64,000 bases of DNA from Balanoglossus misakiensis (lineage: Eukaryota > Hemichordata): the NCBI GenBank assembly GCA_040954595.2, contig CM082584.2, forward strand, positions 5,456,001-5,520,000. The letters are read 5' to 3'. Both the position numbers and the translations under genes were made by a program. The number at the start of each line of letters is the position of its first letter. Positions within the stretch are counted from its first letter, which is position 1. Below, one piece after another: positions 50,301 through 63,105 of this stretch. The notes beneath the pieces are model-generated. The model was not told the DNA's origin and did no database searches. It saw nothing but the letters and a program-made list of their open reading frames with translations.

Positions 50301-53300
50301 CCTGAAATTTACATTGGAAAAACTCATTGGAGAAAAACTTATTTGGTGCTAGATAATACATACGCTATCTTTTACAGTTCAACAAGTATATGGACAAAAG
50401 CTGTGTTAAAATCAACTTCAAGATCATGCATCATAGAAGCTTTTATAGCAGCCAGAACGTTATAAATTGGATATTTTATGCCGGCCCAGGCCCAGCAGCG
50501 GTGCTACACTGTCGTAAACTGTCCAGTCTGAACCCCTTTTGTACATCTTCGAAATTTACACAAATGTTCCATGAGAAACGGTTTGAAAGACCATTTGCTA
50601 CCTGAGCAAGTTTCTTTACCTCGTTTTCTTTTGTCTGCAGTAGTAAGCTTGATTTCCTCTTGTTTGTTATTTCTGTTTGATTTACCTGAGTTTCGCCTAT
50701 GGTATAAAATGTTAAACCTGATTACAAAACTGTCTTATCTACCGGTATTATAGAATATGTAACCTGTAACGGCAATAAAACTGGAGTCAGTTTGCTTTTA
50801 AGTAAAAAGAAGACATGCATCCATGTTATTCTATCACTCACCATCGTCTTACTATGAAAAACGCACCAAAGAGGACACACATAACCAATGCTGTAGCGAT
50901 GACACCACCAACAAAGGCAGCAACTGGTATACATGTACTTGGACAGGTAGTTGGCCCACCGGCTGTATTCATTTACAACAGATCATTGTGATAAAAGTGT
51001 TAGCCAGAATTCATGACATCTTAAAGTATTTCTCAACTGAGAATGTATGACTGTATAGAGGAGCAGTAATATAGTATACATTGATGGCTGTACTTTAATG
51101 AAAAGCAAAAAAATATTTAAATCCAACATACATGCATATATAATAAGCCCACATTCATCTAAGAATATTGCTCCCTGTGATGGCCATCACGTCAGATCAC
51201 ATTGCATGATCGTATTCATTGCATGATCGTATTCATTTGAGAGATTGTAGCTTTTCTGCTTTTTCATACTCAAGTCCAGTTCACAAATCAAAGGAATTAA
51301 TATATCACAAGCTAAATGGCATATTGATGCAATCAAACATCTCAAATTAGAATTATAGTCATGCACTATAATTATGTAATGTAGTTGCTTACCTGTAAAG
51401 GAGAGGGCAGGAAATTCATCAAGATGGTATATAGGCATAGCCTTTGATGGTCACAGTGGAGGAATTTGATTTAAAAAAACATTTAATTACATTTCATGCC
51501 ATTCAGTAACATTTCAGACACACTGGTATATTGAAGAAAGGCTTAAATTGCAATGTGAACAGATGCTATGAAGATTTGCCCATAGACTAATACTACCATC
51601 AACATAAATCACTATTTAATTTTACTTGTTACCACCTTACCCCACTTGTTTCACTTCTGAGTCCATAGTAAATGCCATATCGCGTTCCTGTGGTAAGTGG
51701 AACGTTGTTATAACCACCATACACGTGACCATCACCAATAATGAACGTCTCTGGTAGATTATTGAGAGGAAGTAGTGCTGTGATGTAGTATGGTGTACCC
51801 GAAGCATTATACTCTCCAAGTTCTGAAGGGTCTACCAGTAAATGTCGCCTTCTTCTATTCTTAGAACTCTCTTCATATTCCAGAACAACAACGTACTCAC
51901 TGAGAAGAGAAAAGTGATACAATTAAATAAAAACTTTCAATCTGTGCCTTGACTGTCAATATGGTGATCTGGTAACATTTGGATTTCACATCAAACCTGT
52001 TGATGAGATGAAAATTAATGCATATATAGGGTGGAATACCAACAAAATCACTTTTGTTCAATGCATCATGACAAAGCTACATCAATTACCCAATCTACCA
52101 ATCTGCACTTACATGAGTGTTGTCTTTTCAGAAATGCCCGAGTCGTCTGACAAACCAGGTAAAGTAACCATGGCACTGGTCTTAGAATGTACAACATTAC
52201 TTGTTACATCTGTCACCAGCAGTGTTCTTGAAATATCAACTAAAATGTTAAGCAAATATATACAGAGAATTTAAAATTAAAATAATGTAAAATATTAAAG
52301 CAAGAAAACAAAGGTGCACATAAACATTGAAAATTAGAGGCGATTACAACATACATGTAGATATGTTGGGAGAAGGTATCTACGCTACATTGTTTTGTTA
52401 ATATCTTGAAAGCTGTGTAAAGAACAATGTTTTTAATTTTATAGGCTTGTACACCAGAATCTATAACATTTCTTTTCTTTTCTTGATTAATACTTTCTGA
52501 AGTAAAAACTAAAGAAAAAGAAAATGACTGAAATCAGATCAATCACAAGATAGAATATTGACGCCCTTTGGTTCCTGAATTGACAAAAACAAAATGTGCA
52601 CAATTCGGCGAGAGGTTCGCTACACAACACCATATGGGGCTTCTCCGTTGCTAAACAGTTGAGGGCGCGTCAGTGAAGAGCCTTGTAGCGAACCGTGGGC
52701 TGTCAGAGAGTTTAGTTCATGATATATTTGCACAACAAATAGAAATTAGGTAAAGGTTACATTTTCTACTGGTATTTTATAGTGGACAGACTACCTGTAA
52801 ATGAAGTGCCACTTGACACAGTTCTGGGTTCTCCGAAACCCTTGGAAGTGCTGGCATTCACACTGATTTCATATGTGGTTCCAGGATTCAAATTTGTAAG
52901 TGTGTGAGTATTCACTGTGCCTTCAACAAGAAACGATCGGGTCTCCATCTGTGTGTCTTTGAACACTGAATCTGTGGATGTGTATGATATCTGAAAAAAG
53001 AAATTTCAATTTTTTTAGGTTTAGTAGTCATTTGTAAAGGCACTTTTTATATTCACAAAAAAAAAAACATTTTTTTGGAGAACCCTGACAGTAATAATTT
53101 ATTGTCTCAATTACAAATACAGATATGGATTTTTACTCTACAAATGGGTTCAATCCCATACAAAACATCTGAATTATTAGTTGATATTACGAAGCCAGTT
53201 TCATGGCTTCTGACATGAAAATATTGAGAAAAAAACCCTCATGTAATCTGTCAGAAAATGCTAGAAAACAAACCTATTAAAATATCTTACCCCATATTGT

Positions 53301-56300
53301 TGAATGTCTCCACTAAATGGAAAGGGATCTGTCCAAATCAATTTAATCTCAGTGTCTGTGATATCTCCAACTTCTAGACTGGTGGGCTCCTGTGGAACTA
53401 GTAGAGTCAAAAGGGAAGAAAACAATTACATGTACTTCTGTGAAGTAGTATTATTCAATGTGGGAGTGGTTATACTGTACAATTTGAAGAAAGTTATTGC
53501 TGCAAAGGTTATGTTCGTGGAGATTAGCACCTTGGAATTTACGGTATGTATTGCCTCTTTTACAGAAAATATTCATCAGGGCCTGTTAAATCTTGCACAA
53601 GTATTGTTAGATTTTGGTCAAATACTGAATTGATAATGATATGTTTAAACTTATAATGCACATCTTCAGCATGCTGCATGGTGATGTTGCCAAGGTTTTT
53701 TTAAGTAACCTTCCCACTAGGGCTTATAACTTCATTTTTGACTGTAGTATGTATAGAAAACCACATCAACTTACTAATTGTCATTATTGTTGTTGCACTT
53801 TTTTCATCACTTAAAGGTCCCATTCCTGGGGTTGTGAATGCTCCAACCTGAAAATTGCAAATAAATATATATACATTGTACTATTGTTTTGAACTTGTTA
53901 GTCAACGTACAGCACTTGTCTATTGGGAGACTTTTTCCCACAAAAGTACTCACCACCTCATTTGCATGTTTGACAAGGTTTTCTGTCCTCAACAAAATTA
54001 TTGCAAATATAATCAACAATACATGTACACATACATGTATATTAACCTTTTGACAGAATAATAATTTTGTGGGGAAAGTTATGAAAATACATGTTATACC
54101 TGAACAGTATATGAAACATCCTGTGTAAGGTTGGTTATGAGATATGTGTTAACACCACTCAGATCTTCTGTCACTTCTTTCTCTTTCTTTGTGTTTACAT
54201 CGCTTGTTTCCCAGTAAATAATTGTATACTTTCTGACGATACCATTTACTGGATCAGGTATTAACCACTGCACTTCAATGGTTGTCACTGTAGGAATCAA
54301 CGTCACATTTCGTGGTTTGGACGGCACTGGGTGCATAGAAAACAGTGTATCAGTTATTTACCTGTTTTTCTGGAGTGTGCTGTTGAAGGCATTAGACTGC
54401 CATGGGTCTGTTAGAGTTTAAGTTCTACAGGGCCTGAAAATTCATAAAATGTGCTAATTTCAATGATAGCTTGGTGTAAAAATGCACTTTTTTGTGTTCA
54501 AACTGGAATGTTCAGCTCCTTTCACAGGTCTACACAGCACTGTTCAATATCTTTCACAAACATATACTGATGGATTTGTATACTTAGTATAGAGAGACCA
54601 TGAGTTGAAGTAGTGACATCAAATAATTAAATGTTTCTCAGGATTTACAAATTGGTTCCTCAACTCACCATCTTCAGCGGTTCTTTCAGTTGACACTGGA
54701 CTCCATGGACTTTGTTCATCTCTATTGTCAAATGACACCATCACATCATACTCTGTGTATGCCAGTAATCCGTCAATTATGAAAGTACGTGCAGTTCCAT
54801 CATTCACCACTAACTCTGTATATTCATCATGAGTGTTTGTTTTCTTGTACTTCAAATTGAAACTCTCAATGTATCCATCAGGATTACATTTGATATCTGG
54901 TGTGTCAGGTACCTGTCATAAAGTCAAAAGTTGACAGCATAAATTACACTGTAACCATTAATCTTTAATAATTATAAAACTAATTCCATATTATTGATGC
55001 TTAATACAGAGGAGAACCTACAGTTCTATAGGCCAATAGTTCCTAGTTACCGTAATCAGTCTATTAATTCAACCGCTCCATTAATTCAACCACCCACTAT
55101 TCTTTGGAAAATTAATTATTTTATAACCTTCAATTGTTTGACCACTGATTAAATGCATGTGTTGATATTGTGTATTTTTCATGAAGATATCTGCAACTTA
55201 AACCTTCCAAGGTATTCAGAACTCACTGATTTTATTCTGTGTGACCTTAAACAGTTCAATTCTATCATAAATATCACCTAAACTACATGCTGCTGGTGCA
55301 TACAGTTCATGCCATGCAAACATGCCCCCTGAAAAAGTATTCAAGCACTTTGAGTGGCCATTTTTGTTTTATTTTATTTTTATTCTATTAGTTTAGCTTT
55401 TCACAAATCATATTTATTTTTTCTGGTCGAACTGATGGAGTGATTACGGTAAGATGTTTATTTGATATGGACTGTCTCACAGCCCCTTTTCTGGCTACTC
55501 AGATGTTATATTTTTCTGACCACCCTACTAGCCAACCAAGCTGGCAAAAGTAGTGTTGTTACACAATCCTCTGCTACCTCTGTCCTCTGACAGGGGCATC
55601 AGTATACAGCAGAGAATGAAACCAGAATAGCTGGCAAGAGACTGTAAAAGAGTCTACATGCACTAACATTTATGCCACTTTATGAGGATGTATATATATA
55701 AAAAATATAGAGTAATACGAAAATACCATAAACTTGGAAATTTTCGCAAACGAATTTTCGCGAACTTCGAAAGAGTCAAATAAACATGAAAATAAAAGTC
55801 ACAAAAGAACAATGTGTGATTTACATTGTGAAACATAACACACCGTCTCAGCTCTTCAAAATCAAACAGACAAACACATGCACACATTATTTTGCTACAC
55901 ATTGCGAAATTTGTTTGAACATCAAGGTTTGTGGCCAAGAATCTTGCTACGAATAGGACAAATAAGCATACAATATAAGTTTTTCAGCGATAATGATGCA
56001 GTTAGTGAAATACAACGAAATTTTTCTGTTGTGAAAGAATTCTGGTTTACAGTAAAATGAACTAACTACCGGAAAAGGTATGACTCTCTCCTCAGCTCGG
56101 ACAGTCAGTCAGTACCATAGTATAACTATACGCCCTTTTCAATGATGCCTTGTTTGAATACAGAAGTACAAAGTGTACAAACCCTACCTCCACTGTAATT
56201 CCAATCTCATTGGGGTCTGTCGATATTGCACTTTTAATTGTTGGTCCTTCTGAGGGAACTGAAAAAAAGTATATATTTATGTTGAAGGAAGTTTGCGCAA

Positions 56301-59300
56301 TAATAACTGTACATATAATCCTGAAATGTCACTGTAATGAAATACTTTTCTCTCTAGCTATATTGTTAGCTGAAACAAATGGCTGATGACATCATACCAG
56401 TGGCTCCCATGAGCCTTTTAGCACCCATTGGCTAGCTTTAATTCATGGCTATTTCTTCAGCTGTTTGCCAGTGCATGCGTCAAGTGATTATAAGCAGAAA
56501 GTGGACAATTGGCCAAAATGGAAAATATAAATTTCACGTAGAAATTATCAACATTAGTGAATTTGTCCAGCCATCAACATCGGCAATAGTTTTGATTTTG
56601 TGGAACACATCAACAGAAATCGAATTGTCCTGATATGCGATTGGCCTATTCTCTGAGGGTGCATAAATATATCACTTACCATCACACAGTGTAGTGGCTG
56701 TGGTAACAATTTCCTTGCTCCCTTCTCCCTTGAGTCCAGGTCTCGTGACAGTCACTGTGAAATCATAACTTGTAGACCAGTCTAGACCAGTGATGTCTGT
56801 GTTGTAACTCGATTGATCAGGATTAGTTACTGTAATTGTACCATGAGATGTCCAATCATCATCTGATGTCTTTTTGTAGTAAACTAAGTAAGCTTCTGCA
56901 GGTCCATCACCAACATCATTTCCTGACTCCCATTTCTGCCAAGCAACAGTTGCTTGAGTTGCTTGAACTGCAACGCCTGGTTTTTTATTATCTTTAAATC
57001 TTGGTAGTGCTGAATATTCAAACCATACAAATAAAATTATATGATTACAACATGGAAAAAAGATCTCATGAAATGATTGCATACAAAATATCATGGGTAT
57101 GAAGAACTAAAGCATTGATATTGTTAGTCCTTTTACTTACCATACAACTCAAGAAATAACTGCTGAATAACAAAGGGAAAAGGAGCAATGTTTATATAAC
57201 AATAATAGATCTGGCCAATGTTCACAGTAACACCTCTGGCATTTGCTGTGTATTGATAGTCTGCTGCTTCTGCTTGAATATCATCAAACACTTCAGCCGT
57301 TGATCCAGAGAGGTAATATCCCATTTGATTCCGTTGTTGAGTTGGATTGCTTCGACCTTTACATGTAAAGTGTGTCTCTTCACCTGGGTTTACTTTCGTA
57401 TTCTTGAATTCTATTAATTTTGGAGAACCATCTGAAAATTGAAGCCATGAGCCATTTTTAATAAAAACAATACAAAAAAGTATAATTTTAATGAAGCTTA
57501 TTAATAATCAATATCATATATTAAGCCAGGTGTGAAAGTGATACAGTAATCCTTTAGCTGAGATGTCACAAGCCAATATTGCACTTCAATATCAAATACA
57601 CATCCCTCCCTTGCAATAATTACAACAGCAACAAACAAAATGGGAACCAATAGGGTGTACTGTGCATGTGTATTCAACCTGTTCGCACAAGTGTATGGTA
57701 CTACATCAAATACAAATGACTACCATAAGGTATGCTGAGTACGTAGTTCAAATTTTCTCAGGAGTTCAGCACACTGAAAAATAACCAGTAGAAAAAGAAA
57801 TGAAACAGAACCTATCAGTAACTCACCTTGTTGACAGTGACCACTTGAATGAACATCAATCCATCCTGGAGCACATTCTCCATTTGAACACAAATCAGTT
57901 GTCCTGTCACACGCTGCATTGTCTTTGCAGTGACATTCATAACTGCACAAGTCACCATAGAAACCAGTAGTGCATGAATCAGGGACTACAGTATCAATAG
58001 AACGACAAAATTAATTTATTTCAGTTCATGAAATAAATAGTAATTATAAATATATCTGAATCTATTACCATTACCCTGACAGTCAGATACACAAACTTTG
58101 TCATGCCGTACATGTATATGCACGTCCAACTTGGGTTACAAAACTATAAAAAGCATCAGAAAAGATACTCCATCAGAAAAAGATAAGCACCCACCAAAGT
58201 ATAAGATTTGTCACATAAAAAGATGGTCTTGCACCAGAAGAGAACATGAGGCCATGAATAAAAATGGCTGGTGTTCTTTTTATGTGAATTTCACACACCA
58301 CAATTGACACTTCATGCTGTCCTTCTGATGGGTATTCTGTGGTTCATTCAATAATCTTCGCCAGTGAGGGCATATGGGTTTTGTTCTGCTTTGTCATAAA
58401 ATGTGTGTACATGTATATATTTCTAAAAACAATTAACTGTCTTAGACTATATATGTTATAAAAGATACCAAGGAAAAGAGCCTCCCAACATTCAACAGAA
58501 AAAATCACTTACCATGACAATTTGTTCCACTCCACCCTGACTCACATACACCTCCACTGTTACATGCACCAGTTTCTTTATTACACCCATTGGTACAGTG
58601 ACATGTCTGTGTACATCCAGAACCATACTTGCCATCTGGACAATCTGTCACAACACAAACAGCAATCATTATAATTTCCTTTTTGTGGTGGCCATTAAAC
58701 TCTGCCAACCTATACCATCTTGTTTTCAAAGGCACATTATACATGTAGATAACAAATATGTATTTATTTGTTTTTGTTACGAGTGAATAGTGATGACAAA
58801 ATCCAACTTGTTTGTTGCATTGTCCATCACAATGAATACACTAACATGAACAATACTGTAAAACTTGTTATTTTCGCGATATCGAGACAGGCCACTGTTA
58901 CGCGAGTATTAATTTTCACGTTCTCGTACTGCATCGTTATCTCCGAAAACTACTGTTGTACTCTTATTTGTCGCATTTGTAGCAATATTCTTGCTCACAA
59001 ACCACAATGTTCAAACAAATTGCACGATGTGTAGAAAAACATGAAACTGCAACCACTTTAATAAATTACCTGCACTTTCAAACTGAAAACATTTTGTTGC
59101 GTGTTTGACTATCGTTCTATTACTAGTATTTACCACACTGTTCTTTCACAACTATACTTATGCGAGTCTTTATTTTCGCGTGTTTTGGCTCTTGTGTATT
59201 TCGCGTAAATTTATTGCTCGCGAAAAAAACGTGTTTTACAGTATAAGTGTCATTTCTTGCATCAACAATTTTTCTTTATGAACCGGTTATACTTACCAGT

Positions 59301-60986
59301 TGAACAGTTTAGTCCTGTATATGATGTACTGCATGAACACCCATAAGGATCAGCTATGCAAAACATATTGCTGCGACATGCGTCTTGATCTGCACTTGAA
59401 CACGCACGACCACACTCTTTTCCCCATTTATTCTTACCACAGCCTGGGATAAAGAATTATCATGTATACCGTACAGTGTTGTAACACACCATGCAGTGAA
59501 CCCTCGATCGTGATTCGTCAATACGCCGTCACGTGACCTTAGTAATTTTGAACTGTTCCCTAGGGCATCATTTCGATCAGTTTCTGCCCGGTACTGTTGC
59601 CCCGTCTTGATATAATTCCGTGTTTGGTGTGTTACAAAACTCATGATGACTGACATATTCGGGCAACAGTGTATTTTTGATGACCTCGGGACTGCCAGTC
59701 ACACCAAAACAGTCTGTTTTCCCTCGGGCTATGCCCTCGGGAAAACTTGTGACTAGCAGCGCCCTCGAACATCAAAATACACTGTTGCCCTCATTGTCAG
59801 TCATCATGTGTATACTGATTAATGATCAAATACATTGCTTGTGTATGAATGTTACATTGCAACCCATTTTAACAGCAAATTGTTTCCATCATCTTAGTCA
59901 TTCAAATATTATAATCAGGTGCATGAAACATTGAACATGAGTAGGTGGTACAAGATGTCTGGAATGGATATTAAGCAGTCGATAAGCATATGTGCTACAC
60001 AAAGTGAAAAATTATATAGCTTGTGATATTATACCAGTTAGTTTGTAACGTTTGTGATTTGCTACTGGTATGTCTGAAAATGCTCGCTTGGGAAAAATAT
60101 GCAGACATTAATTGTACCTATTCCTATGAGACAATGTCCAATTTCCATATAGGATTATTCCCAAATAAGTCTTCCAATTTGACCATACTGGCACACATTT
60201 TTTGGTGTGACCATAAAATGTTTGCTTTTATACTTGTAAATAATTGGTAGATTTACATACTGCTGAGAGTTCATGTAAGTTCTCCTTTTAGTACTTAATC
60301 GTCCCACTTAATTATCAGGTTTATCAGAAAATGGATGTACCAGATAACAATTTCACAACTTCAATAGCTATGAACTAGTATACAATGAGCAAATAGTTCT
60401 TTGGCATATTGCTAAGGAGATTGATTGGGCGTAAACTCTTCCCTTATCCAATTCACACCTGCACAACCTTCTTGCAATTAGTACATGTATTTCATCACTT
60501 TTAACACTTAATATTTAAATATAAAAACATAATGATGTCACTCACCAGTTTCACAGTTGCTTCCCATGAATCCAGGCGGACATATACACTCACTAGTGTC
60601 AGAGTTGCATATTCCTCCATTGTAACATGTTGGACATGAAGACAGACAGTCTGGTAATCCCCATTTTCCATTTGGACAACCTAAAATGGGAATTGAATAT
60701 GAATTTCGACTTAATTTTCATTCCGATTGTAAATTCAAGAGTAATGCATTCCTGTTGATCTTTTGAGTATGATGCTTTCAACCAATAAAAAAAGTTACCT
60801 GGTAAAAAATGGATGAATTACAAAATGGTTTTGTTAAGCATTTGCTCAAATACCAAAATGGTAGCTAATACAAGCCTAGCTTAAAGTGGTGAGTTTTGAC
60901 TGTCCTCATCTTGTTTAGCGAAAAATGAAATGACTTTCACAATTGTAAATAGTGAACTTGGGGTACATTGCAATTTATGTTACTTT

Positions 60987-61073
<87 letters not shown>

Positions 61074-63105
61074 TTCATTTATTTATTTATTTATGTATGT
61101 ATACATGTATTTATTTATTCATCTTTATATATTTTTCAATCTATGAATTTTATTAGGTTTGATAGTGATAAAAAACAGAATGGGCCTTGCAGGTTAATAT
61201 AAACGTGTCTCGACATGTCATGTGGAAATAACTAGAAGAGGAGATTTTAAGTTAAACATAAATGTACTGCAGCTTTAGCCTATAACATAAGCAGTGTCAA
61301 TCACTTTTTATTACCTCTGACAATCAGTCTCATAAATCCATGCAGTCCTTGACTTCGTTGGGTGTCATTGGTGTAACATTCATAGATTCCTGCATCACTG
61401 GTCTTTGCAAATGATATTGTAATACTCTTCTGACCATTCCAGTTTGTTTTCTCATTTTCACCATGTCTCCATTTCAATGATGATTCAGCGATTGATGTTG
61501 TCATGGTCAATGTTACATCATCTCCAAAACTCACTGTTTTGGTTTGACTTTCTGGTTGGATTTCAGCTGGCAGATGCACAGAGACAGACAATTGGCTTTG
61601 ATTCATATTGCTTACACTGAAAAATGATCTTCAAATCATCAATCCATATATATATTTGAGATAATTTTATGTGCCATTATATCAGCGAGACAAAACTGCC
61701 CAAATTCACCCATCCATCCATTAACCCACACATGAAACTATCAAATTTATGAGTAATGTATGTTCAAAATGCCAATACTACCGTTGTCATTTTAGCGACC
61801 CGAAACACTGATCAGAACTCCAATATAATTAGCCAAAGTAAACTGAGATTTTTATGCTGAAGTCAGCATCTGGTTACGTCCGTTTTGATCATTAGAACTG
61901 ATTAGAGCAGTTCTGTATCAACACACTCTGGGGGGTGTCCTGCTTCGAACATGTCTAAAACACATGTGTACACATTTGTAAAGAGATTTTACACAGGGTC
62001 AGTTTTGAAGCAGGATGCCCCCTGTGGTACATGTTGATACAGAGCTATGTAATCAGTTATAATGATCATTGCAAATGTAATCATATGCCGACTTCAGCAT
62101 AGCAATCTCAGTTTACTCTGGCTAATTATATTGGAGTTCTTATCAGTGTTTCGGGGTGCTAAAATGACAACGGTAGTAAGATTTGTTCATAACTTACCAG
62201 TTGCAGCAACCTGTACTGTTACAAGTCTCTCAGTTACTGCACTGTTAGGCAAGGCTTCACAGTAGTACACACCAGGTCTGCCAGCACCAGTTGGTAATTT
62301 AAGTCTTCTTGCATAGCCACCAAAGTTTTCATATGAATGGCCTGCAGGAAGGTCATCTCCTGTGCCTGTGTTTAGGAATCTTCCAAAGACGAAATTTCTA
62401 CCTACAGTATTAGGGTTACCAGCTGAGTATCCGCCAATGAAATAATCACTATCACTTAAACTTGGTAATGCTCTAAAATTATAGAAGGTCACATCTAACC
62501 GAGCATCTGCAAAATAAAATGAATTAATTGAAAGGAATGTCTGTCTCAAAAATGTACCTTGTATGGTACAAATCAAAGAGAATTGTGGCTAATTTATATT
62601 ATGCATGTTTAATCGCGGTTTTGTTCATGCAGACACAAGTGACAAGAATGCTTGGCTAGAAAACCAATAATGGCCTGGTGTTGTCCTTTAATGCATTAAT
62701 TGGCAAATCCTAGCAACCAGGAAGTATAATGGTAAGAAACTCCAAGCTATGAAGGTGCTTGCCATAAACTTCAAAATACAACTGTACAACACATTGTTTT
62801 GGGCATTATTGACATGGTCATATATAGTTAGTTTTTGCTACCATTTTGATTATTTTGACACTTTCAATTTGTGTATATCTAGCTTGGAAAATCACACACA
62901 TGGTCTTTTTAGCAGCAAATGTCATCTGTATGCTCAAACTAACTTATGGCAGCTACCAGAATCATAAATTTCACACTGTCTATATTTTTTGGTTTGATTC
63001 AGAGAGTATGCATGCAGCTATGAGAACTTGACCAACATTTATAACTCATAACTTACCTGTGAATGTCAATGGAATGAATAAAACCAGGCTTAGAAGACGA
63101 TGCAT
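47315..63105 (-). CDS. Receptor-type protein tyrosine phosphatase with a Tie-like ectodomain, complete
   Basis: Twenty-nine exons in transcript order: 63057-63105, 62198-62506, 61315-61566, 60546-60680, 59297-59443, 58513-58644, 57827-57985, 57141-57431, 56690 corrected to 56680-57009, 56188-56258, 54669-54912, 54100-54326, 53775-53847, 53291-53397, 52795-52990, 52113-52239, 51641-51899, 51393-51441, 50842-50962, 50620-50696, 50057-50229, 49533-49679, 49169-49268, 48952-49031, 48695-48829, 48478-48600, 48056-48210, 47773-47908 and 47315-47395. They give 4485 nt, 1494 aa; every intron is GT-AG and every phase fits. Domains: signal peptide 1-16; Ig 17-119; Ig 120-203 (FMRLIVRGCPNGKWG); EGF-like 204-394 (ECICPPGFMGSNC, FCIADPYGCSC); Ig 395-491; four FN3 units 492-907; membrane-proximal region with RRRR 965-968; membrane span about 1063-1090; juxtamembrane tyrosines; one PTP domain about 1190-1490 with HCINGIGRSG (Cys1422, Arg1428). 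The ectodomain order is that of Tie kinases. The WPD acid and Q-loop Gln are replaced, so activity is doubtful. Exon 18 (51393-51441) is the least certain exon, but the phases require it. Confidence 0.92.
47912..47938. repeat. (GAAAAA)n purine tract at a 3' splice site
   Basis: AAAAG/AAAAAG units on +, read as a CTTTTT pyrimidine tract on the RPTP strand immediately before the exon beginning at 47908. It probably serves as its polypyrimidine tract. Confidence 0.7.
55724..56055. mobile_element. Degenerate TTTTCGCG MITE
   Basis: The left text TTGGAAATTTTCGCAAACGA and AATTTTCGCGAAC and the right end GGTTTACAGTAAAA echo the family at 24611 and 58856. The arms are diverged, so the limits are approximate. 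RPTP intron 10. Confidence 0.5.
58856..59243. mobile_element. TA-flanked TTTTCGCG MITE, about 385 bp
   Basis: TA-CTGTAAAACTTGTTATTTT at the left and CGTGTTTTACAG-TA at the right, with CGCGAGTATTAATTTTCACG and TTTATTTTCGCG inside. Same family as 24611 but with a longer centre. RPTP intron 5. Confidence 0.82.
59476..59640. mobile_element. Foldback element with TGTAACACACCA ends
   Basis: TTGTAACACACCA near 59478 is mirrored by TGGTGTGTTACAA near 59626-59638. It lies in RPTP intron 4 and abuts the next foldback. Confidence 0.65.
59641..59808. mobile_element. Foldback element with CATGATGACTGACA ends
   Basis: CATGATGACTGACA and GGGCAACAGTGTATTTTTGA at the left face TCAAAATACACTGTTGCCC and TGTCAGTCATCATG at the right. 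CCTCGGG blocks in the centre recall the repeat at 25722. Confidence 0.78.
60988..61095. repeat. (TTTA)n microsatellite
   Basis: About 100 bp of TTTA tetranucleotide repeat with one or two variants, in RPTP intron 3. The Phe-Ile-Tyr-Leu open frames through it are artefacts. Confidence 0.95.
61776..62178. mobile_element. TA-flanked foldback MITE, about 400 bp, next to a splice donor
   Basis: TA-CTACCGTTGTCATTTTAGC at the left and GCTAAAATGACAACGGTAG-TA at the right are perfect inverted ends; the arms stay similar for about 120 bp (CCAATATAATTAGCCA / TGGCTAATTATATTGG). The TA duplication fits Tc1/mariner. The right end is about 20 bp from the exon 2 donor at 62197. Confidence 0.9.

Noticed and set aside
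60930-61202. Phe-Ile-Tyr-Leu repeat open frames
   Set aside because: Translation of the TTTA microsatellite.
61606-61630. Upstream acceptor near 61619 for RPTP exon 3
   Set aside because: Its phase does not fit the preceding phase-1 donor; the acceptor before 61566 has a better pyrimidine tract and keeps the frame.
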